A stretch of 64,000 nt of DNA from Brachypodium distachyon (Eukaryota > Streptophyta > Magnoliopsida > Poales > Poaceae): contig NC_016131.3 in the NCBI RefSeq assembly GCF_000005505.3, forward strand, positions 64,217,355 through 64,281,354, read 5' to 3'. Shown here piece by piece: positions 44,529 to 55,140 of this stretch (position 1 is its first letter; each line of letters starts with the position of its first letter). A program made the position numbers and the translations under genes. The notes beneath the pieces are model-generated. The model searched no databases and was not told the origin of the DNA. It saw only the letters and a list, made by a program, of their open reading frames with translations.

Positions 44529-46214
44529 ATGCCTAACAATGGCGCTATCATCGGTGCGTCGACCATCCTTGTGGTGGCCGTGGTGGCCGCCGTCTGCGTC
44601 GTGTCCTTCAAGGGCGGCAGCGACGACAAGTCCGATCAGGAGCTGTCGACGTCGGTGAAGTCGATCAAGTCTTTCTGCGAGCCGGTGGACTACAAGGAGG
44701 CGTGCGAGAGCACGCTGGAGAAGACGGCCGGCAATGCGACGAGCACGACGGAGCTGGCCAAGGCCATCTTCAAGGCCACCTCGGAGCGGATCGAGCAGGC
44801 CGTGCGTGAGTCGAGCGTGCTGAACGAGCTGAAGCACGACCAGCGCACGGCCGGCGCGCTCAACAACTGCAAGGAGCTGCTGAACTACGCCATGGACGAC
44901 CTCAAGACGACGTTCGAGCAGCTGGGCGGGTTCGAGATGACCAACTTCAAGCACGCCCTGGACGACCTCAAGACGTGGCTCAGCTCCGCGCTCACGTACC
45001 AGGAGACGTGCGTGGACGGGTTCGAGAACACCACCACGGACGCCGCCGCCAAGATGAAGAAGGCGCTCAACGCCTCGCAGGAGCTGACAGAGAACATCCT
45101 CTCCATCGTGGACGAGTTCGGGGACACACTGGCAAACCTGGAGCTTCCCAACCTGAGCCGGCGCCTCCTCGGGGACGACGGCGTGCCCGGGTGGATGTCG
45201 GACACCAAGCGCCGGCTGCTGCAGGCCAAGCCCAGCGAGCCCGAGTTCAAGCCGGATATCACCGTGGCGTCCGACGGCAGCGGCGACTACAAGACCATCA
45301 ACGAGGCGCTGGCCAAGGTGCCGCTGAAGAGCGCCGACACGTTCGTCATGTACATCAAGGCCGGCACGTACAAGGAGTACGTGTCCGTGGCCCGGAACGT
45401 GACCAACCTGGTGATGATCGGGGACGGCGCCAGCAAGACCATCATCACGGGGGACAAGAGCTTCATGCTCAACATCACCACCAAGGACACGTCCACCATG
45501 GAGGCCATCGGCAACGGCTTCTTCATGCGCGGCATCGGCGTGGAGAACACGGCGGGCGCCAAGAACCACCAGGCCGTGGCGCTCCGGGTGCAGAGCGACC
45601 AGTCGGTGTTCTACGAGTGCCAGTTCGACGGGTACCAGGACACGCTGTACACGCACACCAGCAGGCAGTACTACCGGGACTGCACCGTGACGGGCACCAT
45701 CGACTTCATCTTCGGCAACGCGCAGGTGGTGTTCCAGAACTGCCTCATCCAGGTGCGCCGGTGCATGGACAACCAGCAGAACATCATCACGGCGCAGGGG
45801 CGCAAGGAGAAGCACTCGGCGGGCGGGACCGTCATCCTCAACTGCACCATCGAGCCGCACCCGGAGTTCAAGGAACACGCGGGCCGCCTCCGGACCTTCC
45901 TGGGCCGGCCCTGGAAGGAGTACTCGCGCACGCTCTACATCCAGTCCGAGATCGGGGGATTCATCGACCCGCAAGGGTGGCTGCCGTGGCTCGGGGACTT
46001 CGGCCTCAACACCTGCTACTACGCCGAGGTGGACAACCACGGGCCGGGCTCCGACATGAGCAAGCGAGCAAAGTGGAGAGGCGTCAAGACCGTCACGTAC
46101 CAGCAGGCGCAGCAGAAGTACACCATCGAGAAGTTCATCCAGGGGCAGACGTGGATCCCCAAGTACGGCGTGCCCTACATCCCGGGCTTGCTGCCGCAGG
46201 GTACATTGAGCTAG
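44529..46214 (+). CDS. Pectin methylesterase with PMEI-type pro-region (type I)
   Basis: Single exon, 561 aa; the ATG at 44529 is the first in frame. It removes methyl esters from cell-wall homogalacturonan, giving pectate and methanol. A membrane/signal-anchor stretch lies at 7-27 (IIGASTILVVAVVAAVCVVS). The PMEI pro-domain spans about 45-200 with Cys 50, 59, 114 and 161. Basic processing motifs are SRRLL (210-214) and KRRLL (227-231). The catalytic beta-helix begins near 243. All five signatures are present: GTYKEY 279-284, QAVAL 348-352, QDTLY 370-374 (D371), DFIFG 392-396 (D392) and LGRPW 458-462 (R460). Length and order are those of an active enzyme exported through the Golgi, where the pro-region is removed. 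Strong GC bias creates long false antisense ORFs. Confidence 0.95.
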   Translation: MPNNGAIIGASTILVVAVVAAVCVVSFKGGSDDKSDQELSTSVKSIKSFCEPVDYKEACESTLEKTAGNATSTTELAKAIFKATSERIEQAVRESSVLNELKHDQRTAGALNNCKELLNYAMDDLKTTFEQLGGFEMTNFKHALDDLKTWLSSALTYQETCVDGFENTTTDAAAKMKKALNASQELTENILSIVDEFGDTLANLELPNLSRRLLGDDGVPGWMSDTKRRLLQAKPSEPEFKPDITVASDGSGDYKTINEALAKVPLKSADTFVMYIKAGTYKEYVSVARNVTNLVMIGDGASKTIITGDKSFMLNITTKDTSTMEAIGNGFFMRGIGVENTAGAKNHQAVALRVQSDQSVFYECQFDGYQDTLYTHTSRQYYRDCTVTGTIDFIFGNAQVVFQNCLIQVRRCMDNQQNIITAQGRKEKHSAGGTVILNCTIEPHPEFKEHAGRLRTFLGRPWKEYSRTLYIQSEIGGFIDPQGWLPWLGDFGLNTCYYAEVDNHGPGSDMSKRAKWRGVKTVTYQQAQQKYTIEKFIQGQTWIPKYGVPYIPGLLPQGTLS

Positions 46215-46399
46215 CGAGCGCACTGGGTTCTACTAATTCATTTATTTTTGAGGTTGTACTGTTGTTGATGATGATCATCTCTGTACGCGTACACTACTGT
46301 TTCCCACATCTTTGCTGACAAATCAAAAACATATTCTAAGAGAAAACGATTTAAGGCTCTTTTGAGGCATTCAACTTCGGTAAGATTGTGGTGAAGATA

Positions 46400-47525
46400 T
46401 TGGCAATCCGTTTGGCTTCATCCCTCCCGGCTTTGGTTGCACTTGCACCCTACATCAAAGCGCCTTCATCAAGAGGCGTCGTCTCCACGGTAACTTTATG
46501 CTGGTCCAAGGTGCAACTAAATATCTTCATGTGGCTCGCCGATTTGCGATTCTCCTCAAGCTGGAAATTACAAAGGCTTTTGACTCGTTGCATTGGTCTT
46601 TCCTCTTTGATGTTCTTCGGAGAATGGGCTTTGGTCGTTAGTGGATTTCTTGGATGGTGGTCTTCCCTGTCCGGCTTCGACCTTGGTGCTTATGAATGGC
46701 ATTCCGGGTAGGCTAATATCTAATCGTCCGGTCTTTCCGGTTCGGTTTCGACCTTGGTGCTTATGAATGGCATTCCGGGTAGGCTAATCTCTAATCATCG
46801 TGGTCTGCAACAAGGAGATCCGGTCTTTCCGGTTCGGCTTCGACCTTGGTGCTTATGAATGGCATTCCGGGTAGGCAAATCTCTAATCGTCGTGGTCCGC
46901 GACAAGGAGATCCGCTTTCTCCCATGCTTTTTGGTTCTAGCCATGGACACCCTCAACTCTCTCCTTGACTGTGCTACCGAGGAGGGTGTACTGACTGATT
47001 GTGGCATTCGTTGACATTCTTCTTTTTTTCCGCTGCCAATGTGGTTTCCTTCCTCAAGCCGGAAGCTCAAGACTCGTGGGCTTTCTCTTTACTTCTTGAC
47101 GATTTCGGGCTGGCTTTGGGGCTCCAGGTTAACATGACCAAAATAGCTCAGCCCATCTGATTAACTGGTCGTCGGAGCAGTCCTCTCACAAAAAAATCCT
47201 CTAAAAAAAAAAACTGGTCGTCGGAGCAATAGGAGATTGTCGAAAGCTCACTCCAATGCCAGGTGAAAGACTTTCCGTGCACCTACCTCGGGCTCCCGCT
47301 CGGCACAAGAAATGTTTATGCTGCCCAGCTTCTCTCAATTGTGGAAAATGTGGCGTCCCGGCTTCAAAGTTGGAGCACCAAGCTGTTGTCCCTTCTTGCG
47401 GGAGACTAATCCTGGTGAAATCTACGTTGTGCACGCTGCCCATCTACTCGATCATCTCTTTGGACCTGCCGGCGAAGACTATTAGCATGATCGAGAAGCT
47501 CTGCAGAGTTGAAAGGGCATTTTGA
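46400..47525 (+). pseudogene. LINE reverse transcriptase remnant
   Basis: Fragments in shifting frames match a plant non-LTR RT: KAFDSLHWSFLFDVLRRMGF (about 46567-46630), RGLQQGDP-like sequence near 46800-46820, and TYLGLPLGTRNVYAAQLLSI (about 47283-47340). A unit beginning CGGCTTCGACCTTGGTGCTT is repeated at about 46672, 46743 and 46835. Many stops. It lies downstream of, and is unrelated to, the pectin methylesterase. Confidence 0.7.
47163..47228. repeat. Micro-insertion with A tail, 17-bp target duplication
   Basis: AACTGGTCGTCGGAGCA at 47163-47179 and 47212-47228 surrounds a 32-nt insert containing CTCACAAAAAAATCCTCT and a terminal A9 run. It sits inside the LINE remnant, so it is younger. 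Confidence 0.9.
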
Positions 47526-48503
47526 TCACCGAGTGTTTTGGTGGTTTCATGCACTAAGTGTTTTCAGATTTGATATCAAATGATGTGACATGATTCATAG
47601 CCCTCAAAAAGGAAATAAGCATAAAAGGATTTATGATTTTTTATATTAGGAGTTGAAAGGGAATCCATATGGGAAGGCTAGGATAAATCCCCTTCGTCCC
47701 CAATGACTCTAAGCCCAACTACCCATTGTTCCTCATCATTTCAAAGTTTCAAATCTCGAGATCTCTCCCTCTTTGCATCCCCCAAGCTAATACTTTGAGT
47801 AAAAGGAGAGAAGAGCTCGATATAAGATTGACCAAGTTAAAACTTGATTTTCCTTCGTGGATTTTGGGATCCCTAACCGGAAGATGTCTTCTTGAGGCCA
47901 CATCTTTGTTACGGTGGTGCTTCAGGATTCGGGAAGAAGCCTCCAAGTCGGTTGTGAAGACATGCCTTTCTCCTAGTTTGTAAAGGTTCAGCATTTTGAT
48001 TTCAAGAAAACCATCAGTGGAGCTCGCATCGCCTTCTCCTAATTTATCAAATTTACTTAACAAAAATATAGAAAGAGATTCCTTTGGGTTTAAACTGGCC
48101 ACTAAATTCTAACGTGCACGCATGAATCTGATATATAATATGGAAAATCAGAGCTACTGCATTCTGTATGCGGCGTATAAACCATAGGAATGCATGCTTA
48201 TGAACCCTGAACAAAGCATGCACAACACTTTGTGGTTAGCTCACGGAAGACAATCTATCATTGCAGAGTTCCTTCAGTCTCTAGTTAAAACTATCATTAC
48301 AGAGTTCCTTTAGTCTATAGTGAAATAAAGAACCAGGAACGGGCAACCAACATAAAAAAGTCAACTTGGTAACACTTCTTGAACGAGCAAAAGGAATACA
48401 GTTGATGAGTCAGCAGCCAAACGTATCTGTCCTATGCCAGAGCAAAATATCTTCTGCCTTCACAAACACAGATAACTTCCATAGTTCTTCGCTGTCTCTC
48501 AAC
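47526..48503. other. Intergenic between LINE remnant and SUVR gene
   Basis: No supported gene. The side next to 48504 should contain the SUVR 3' UTR and polyadenylation site, which could not be placed. Confidence 0.45.
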
Positions 48504-51500
48504 CTAGTAACCCAGGGCTCTGGATTTCGATCCTGTGGCAGCTTTTACAGTCAGCTCATGATTTTAAATAATTAATCATATAATAGCACCAATAAACAAT
48601 ATATAAATTACTGCAACACGACGACAAGTCGTATAACTGTACCAGTAAACCAACATACTTGATCTGAGAAATTACTGCAATATGATGATAAATACAGAAA
48701 TATACATGATCGCAAAAGTAGGCATGTCCGTACTGCATATTCTAAACCCGCAAAGCACCATTGTGGAGAGATGCCACCATTTGCCACTGTCAGTCTCAAA
48801 GTTATTGCGATTGGAGCATAAATTCTTTTTTTTTCTGCAATTGGCACACTCGGTCATCATGTTTTTTTAAGGTGGCAAGCATAAGATTCAATGTTTAAGT
48901 CCTTATTCGATGTACACAACACCATAAACTAGCAAAAGAAAATGCAGCCCATAATCATTTTCATATTCAGATACTCCCTCCGTCCAACAAAAAATGTCTC
49001 AAGTTTGTTAAAATTTGGATGTATGTAGACATGACTTAGTGTATAGATGCATTCGAATTTAGTCAAAGTTGAGACATGTTTTGTTGGACGGAGGGAGTAT
49101 TTTTTTTTACTTTTCACAGCATTGGTTCTTTTTTTTAATCTTCTTTTGTGGGGGTGACTTCCTGATGCTCTGCTACATGAGATGACAGAAACATCTACTT
49201 GCCTAGTATTTTCCTCTCAACTTTTACAATAATTTTATGCTTTTTACTGGATAAAACCATAAATTATCATTGTATATAAATTTGAAGCTTTCCACCCAAA
49301 ATGGCACCAAGTATATCAGTTTTGTTTTTCTAAAAGAAAAAATAATAAGCTATATTGAAGAGTACACGCACCAATGGGCAAAGAGCATGCTAAATTTTCT
49401 GCTGAGAAGCTGTCTACACTTCTAGTAGACGAGCTATCTGTCTTAAATAGGAAATGAGCATCGGCAACTCTTCTAATACCAGTTAACTACACTATAAAAC
49501 AAGGTTTAGGCACTTACTTGAGATACGCTTTTTGTCCTTGCAAAACTTGCTTCCGCAGCAACATTTGAATGCCTTAATGGGGTGGTTAACATCATCAAAT
49601 TCAATACCATAGTCCTACAGTTTAAAATATGCACAAGATTATGGTATACTTCTCAGCTACAAAATTGCACCAAAGAATCATGTAGCAGTAGCTATGACAT
49701 CTAAAGTCACTGTTATGCCATCATACAGTCCACTAAGTCTAAATTCGCAATAAAATCAAAGCGGTATGTTTTGCTTATCCCATATCAATACAGTTCAGGT
49801 TCGTTGATTCACTAGTAAATCATTGAGGCAGCACAATGGATCTTAAATGCAATTGCACAAAACACCACGTACCCATGTCAGTTCTTCAAAAGGCTCTATT
49901 TGCTTGGTCGTGAAAAATGCCACCTGAAGAAAAATAAGAAATAAATAATATAAATAGGCTTCAAATTTGGATCAAGACACGGTGACAGTAACGTGCTAGA
50001 GTTTCATATACATGGTAGTAGTGATGGTCTGGCGTCTCAATCTCAACAGGTATTGTAATTAGGTTAGCATCATAGCACCTGCAACAGCATAAAGTAGAGA
50101 AGCATCACTTGTATGTCTTAATTAAAGTGTTAACATCAGGAAATAATGCAGCTCATGGTTCAAAAAAGCGTGTTAAGCGAGCGGTGAGGCACTGCTTAGA
50201 GGAATTGAAGCTTAAGCGTTCCGTACAGACTCTGTTTTTGAGAAATTGGTGGGGTTCTTGGAGGAAATCAAGGGGAATTGGAGAATTTGAGAGACTCTGT
50301 TGCTCGCAGGAGAAATTGGCGGGATCTTTGGGGGAAATCCAGGGGAATTGGAGAAATTGGCGGGATCCTTGAAGGAAATCAAGGGGAATTGGAGAAATTG
50401 GAGGGATCAGCGGGAGAGAGAGAGAAGCCGCCCCTACAGAAGAGAATTGTGCTAATGGGCCTTTATCGGCGCTTAACTAGCCGCTTAGGGCCTAAGTGAA
50501 GCGTTTCCCACCGATCAGAGCTTTTGCCAGCTTAAGCGACGCTTTTTGAACCATGATGCAGCTATAAGAAGATAATTATTCATCTGTTAGTTTATAGTCA
50601 TTTTGTATGGAGAAATATTGAATTCTAAAAAAGTAAGAACAAATTATGACTTCTTCATCAGTACAAAGAACCAGGGCTAAATTTTCCGGTGCAAGGTTTT
50701 CTGCAGGCCCCCGTCTGTAGTACAGGCTCCAGCAGTTAATAAGACCCCATCTGTAGCTGGTTACCAATTAACTGCTGCAAAATTCTACTAATTAGGAATC
50801 TCCACGTCTTTTAACTTCAAAAAGCTTTTGTTGCCTTGTTGACCACATATGAAGCTGGCTACCAATTACATTATTGGAAGAAAATATTGTTTTTCATTTA
50901 GTTGTGCAATCTCTATTGAAATATCTACAACTGAACTTAAATAAACACATATTGCCTTGCAAAATAATGCAAAAACAGCAAAGAAGACAGATCCAGCCAG
51001 GTGCTATAGGACACCAGGTCCTTGCTGGAAAATAAAGATAACCAACGGGAAGCAGCTGGTTCCCATGTGCTTTCTAAGAGCATCATGTATAATGGAGAAC
51101 CACAAAAGAACCATTATATGTTTCAAATAAGGAATAGTGTCTCAGATTTAGTACGTAGTACAAAGTTGTACTAAATCTGAGACACTTATTATGGATCGGA
51201 AGGAGTAACAATTTTGTCATGAAAAATCAGAAAGGAATATTACCTATGGTTTATAAACCTTGCCACGTTCCCATAAAAGGTGGCATCTAGACAGAGAGCA
51301 TGATCATCCACCAGGAGACCTTCAGTGAGCCAATCCGCATCCAGGTACAAAGGGTACGTGTGCTTTTCCTTGCCAATCTTTTTATTTCGGTCATACAGCT
51401 CAGTGTTTGTTAAGATTTCACCAGCATACTCACAAACAAAGGCACCAGGAGGGAGTTTCTCAGCAGTGCGCAGCCCCCATCCTTTTTTCCCAGAAGTTAA

Positions 51501-54500
51501 GAACACCTGATCCCATAATAGATTAAATGACTATAAGAACACATACCTATGATGGTAAGTTCGCTGCAGTAAGCACATAAGCATACAGAATGCGGCAGAG
51601 CGCAAGAAAAAATAATCTGTAATTGCCATAAAAAAACTTATTGTACTATGAAACAAGGTTAAAATGGGCCTCAATGCTCAGCTCTAAAAGGATGGAAATT
51701 TTTCAAACTTAATTATAAGAAAAGGGAGAAAGATCTACACCATTAAACATATACGCATTAAAACTGTAAAGTTTGTATAAAAAACTATACTTGCAACAAT
51801 AATCATTACACACGTCATGTAATATGTAGCTGCAAGTTTGCACAGGGAATTCCACAAGTCAATCATATTTGGCAATAAGCACAAACTAGTGTCAGTTTTA
51901 TCTTTGATACAAGAATACAAGAGCTTGAATGGGTATAAATGACATACCTCTAGATGGTGAGTAATGCCTCTCTGCACCACACGGTTTCCGCAATGTCTGT
52001 TGCAGCCGCATTTACTCCAGCATTCCTTGATAAATTTCCTTGTGAGATGTCCTTTACAAGGATCAGGATTGACTTTGGTCTTCGCTCGTTCTAGTGGACA
52101 AACTTTGCACTGAAAGGTTGCATTACTTGAGAGACAAGAATCTAGAAATCCCTCCGTAAGCAGGCCATCTCTTGTATAGACAAACACCCCTCCAGTATCT
52201 GCTGCACACGCACAAGGAAAGGCTCGTGCTAGACAATCTCCAAAACAATCTGAACAGCAATTTTCATCTCCTACTCTAGCAAGTGAAAGATTTACATAGG
52301 CATTTTGGTATGTGATATTGTGAGGTATGTAGTGGAATTGAGAAGGAAGAATGCCATTGCCAAATTCATTAACTATGGGAATACTCACACATTCTTCGCC
52401 TTTTGTTATATCACTGACATCATGAGCTGGTCCGTTGGCACCAATTGTTGGTTGATATTTAACAACCTGCATATTACTGGAGCTGCTCTGTCCAACTCTA
52501 GCCACAGCACTAGAGGAGCAAACACCACCAGGCATCATGAGATTATTAGGAGGCATATACAAGGAACTAGCTTGATTTGACTGAAGCATTTTTGGCACTG
52601 AAGGCCCAGACAGAAAATCCATGGTAGGAACTATTTGTACAATGCCTTCTTCTCTTGGTCCACTAGATTCAGAGCTCAAGTCAACAATACACTGGCAAGT
52701 ATCTTCCAAAATATTCATGAAAAAGAAATTGGAGTCTAGGATCTTATATTTCCTGAGACATCTAGCCTCCATTTCCTTGCATACTGAGGCCATGTCAGGC
52801 ATATGCAAATCAGGACGATTTGCCAGGGAAGAGTTGTATGTGAAAGACAGTTTACCCATTCCAGTATCTGACAAAACTACCTCAAAGTTGCTTGAAAGAC
52901 CTGGACTGCTTACTAGTGCTTTGCTGCTACATGCATCAATCGTGTTTCTTTCGTGAGAACCAGAAACACCTTTATAGTTTTGATCAGCAGCAGGCTGCAC
53001 ACCAGAAATTCCACGTGCATCTTTGTGTCCTGGGGAATTGAGTAAAAATAAAGAAAATCCAAACCATTATTTATTCCAAACTTTAAAGTTCCAGAACCAA
53101 GAACGCAATGAAAATAATATTCACAGAACAGCCATAACAAGATAATGCAATTTTTGCAGGTGAAAGACAGGATAACTCTGAACCATTTGCAATAAACATA
53201 TAGTTATCAACTAGAAGAGTTATGGCAGTGTTTTCTGAATTCAAAACTTCACAACACTTCAGCTCGTTTGGCAACCAAGAATTCATTTCATTTGATCAAA
53301 ATGAAATGAAATCCAATTTTTGATAGGATTTCATTTGGTTGAATTTGAATTCCGGGTTGAAAAATCATGTTTGTCTACCACATGGAATTGAAGAGTGAGA
53401 GACAATTCTAGAGAAATGATGGCTTTTAGAGAGGAATTGAGGCTAGTTATAGTGTGATTCCATGGAATTTGAGATTGAATTCCTTTGGTTAATTCCGTGC
53501 CAACCAAACAAGTTGTTTTTTGGAATTCAAAATGAATTCTACAATTCTATGCCCAAATGATGGGTGCCAAACGAGCTTTATATCTAAAACCATAGAGCTG
53601 TACTCATGTCAAATATTTTAGCCAAATTGCTCAACAGTGCAAACTAAAAATACTGAATGTCAACAAAAAGCACATCAGTTAACAAGAGAACTTGCTCCAT
53701 GTATTCCCAACAATAAGTCATCATTGACTTCTCATAGTGCATGAGTCAAAATTTCGGACGCCGACTCCCATCAGACATTTACACTAGAAACTAGCAATAT
53801 GATGCAGCAGATTTATGTAATTACATTATAAGTCAAAGTTCAAGAGGTTTGCATTCCACAAAACGATAATATTTGGTAATCATCAAATTTATATGCATCC
53901 AGATAGACATATAACAGACCTGGTGAACTATCGTGTATATATAACAGAAATGCATAGAAAGTGTGTAGCCCAATGAAACAAATCACTAACAAGTGAGTGC
54001 ACTAATACGAGAAATAATTTCCTAAACAAGTGAGTTCATTGCTTTGTTTCTTTATTACATTTTTTTGAATTGAAACTGTAAGAGATGCGCGATTGCAACC
54101 TGATAGATATTACCTCTGTGATGGCTGGAGTCTTCAGCTTGAGGATAGATAACTGCTAGCGGTGACTCAGAAGTTTGAATGTCTTGACCCCGGAGCAATA
54201 AAGCAGAACTATTTTCATCAACTGGTGTATCCTCGACAACATTGCTTTCCATGTTTGGTTTATTAATCAGTAACCTTGATGAAGACGACTGCAATTGGTT
54301 CCGAGTGGGTTTCATTTCACAAGGAGATCGAGAGGACAGCTTCCCTGCTGTGTCATTGCGATGCATCTTAGATGTAGGTTTCTGAGACTGCTGGCCTACC
54401 TTAAGCTTCTTGTTACAGTGGCTAGAATCCAAATTCTTCCTCTCATGAGACTGCCTTCTATGTCCTTCCTGGTCGATCTACAAAGGTTGAATTAAACAAA

Positions 54501-54815
54501 AATGTTAAGTTACCATAATACTCCATACTAATAAATGAAATGGTTCTCATGTGATTAAATATTAACTCAAAATATTGCATATCTAATTGTAAAAATCAGA
54601 ACGAAATGCCCAGACTCTACCTCGGGATCTGGACCATCAAATATAGCTTCAGCTAGAACCAGAAAATTATCAGCTTCTATATGCTCCCAGTTGTAATCAT
54701 ACAATTCAAGTAGATTATTCAACACTGGTGAAACTGTTTCTCTCGAGATACCAAGACCATTCATGGTTCTGATGGCAAGATCAAACTTTTCCGGGGAAAT
54801 ATTTGGAGGTGCCAT
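48504..54815 (-). CDS. SUVR: SUVR-type SET-domain histone lysine methyltransferase (WIYLD + pre-SET + SET)
   Basis: Eight coding exons: 54815-54621, 54477-54114, 53029-51948, 51506-51244, 50078-50012, 49923-49873, 49614-49518 and 48532-48504. All have GT-AG borders and matching phases, giving 715 aa. Exon 1 is a WIYLD domain (SPEKFDLAIRTMNGLGI, YDYNWEHIEADNFLVL), typical of plant SUVR1/2/4. Residues about 66-430 are a low-complexity linker. The Cys-rich pre-SET region (CCSDCFGDC...CGCNRHCGNRVVQRG, about 430-547) binds zinc. SET starts near 548 (GKKGWGLR) and includes CEYAGEILTNTELY, NHRCYDAN (633-640), ELTWDYG (Y676) and post-SET CCCGSKFC. Such enzymes are nuclear H3K9 methyltransferases acting in silencing. 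The last exon is only 29 nt. Several MITEs lie in introns. Confidence 0.9.
48972..49099. mobile_element. Stowaway MITE in the last SUVR intron
   Basis: TACTCCCTCCGTCCAACAAA to TTTGTTGGACGGAGGGAGTA, a perfect inverted pair of about 20 bp, 128 bp overall, bounded by TA. Confidence 0.9.
50154..50555. mobile_element. hAT-like MITE in a SUVR intron, 8-bp target duplication
   Basis: CATGGTTCAAAAAGCGT opens the element and its exact reverse complement ACGCTTTTTGAACCATG closes it, 402 bp. The flanks carry a perfect 8-bp duplication ATGCAGCT (50146-50153 and 50556-50563). The inside has degenerate tandem GGAGAAATTGGCGGGATC-type units (50280-50410). No coding capacity. Confidence 0.9.
51130..51207. 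mobile_element. Stowaway MITE close to a SUVR splice donor
   Basis: The right end is GGATCGGAAGGAGTA. The arms GTGTCTCAGATTTAGTAC and GTACTAAATCTGAGACAC form a perfect 18-bp inverted repeat. The left terminal part is lost. It lies 36 nt downstream of the donor of the exon ending at 51244 (in transcript sense). Confidence 0.8.
53261..53577. mobile_element. MITE with AGCTCGTTTGGCA ends in a SUVR intron
   Basis: AGCTCGTTTGGCAACCA begins at 53261 and TGGGTGCCAAACGAGCT ends at 53577 (reverse AGCTCGTTTGGCACCCA), so the ends match over 16 of 17 bases. Length 317 bp, AT-rich with GGAATTC-type repeats. No clear target duplication. Confidence 0.75.
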
Positions 54816-55054
54816 CCTGCTTGCATGGAAGAAATAAGCACGTCACAGATGCAGGAGATGATTTTATTGGAAAAGCAATTGATGAAAAGCCACATAGGAG
54901 AAGTTTAGTAGTATGAGCACTCATTTTACTTTTATATATTGTCTACAAGTCATTTTTCCTTTACATGTTGCCTCAAACTCCCATGTGTAGAGCCTTATTT
55001 CTTTTCTGGCTTGAGAAGTCATACCGCAGTTTTCTCGTTCTTATTGACATTTTA

Positions 55055-55140
55055 TACTCCCTCCGTTCTGAAATAAGTGACGTGGATTTGTATATATTCT
55101 TATACAAATCCACGTCACTTATTTCAGGACGGAGGGAGCA
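55055..55140. mobile_element. Stowaway MITE
   Basis: TACTCCCTCCGTTCTGAAAT to ATTTCAGGACGGAGGGAGCA, with inner arms GTGACGTGGATTTGTATA and reverse complement. The right TA is changed to CA. Same family as 6407-6492. Confidence 0.9.

Noticed and set aside
44496..46223. 575-codon ORF antisense to the pectin methylesterase
   Set aside because: A mirror of GC-biased codons. It has no domain, and the sense strand has all PME motifs.
44975..46318. 447-codon + strand ORF in another frame of the pectin methylesterase
   Set aside because: Low-complexity Arg/His-rich translation; it is the shadow of the real frame.
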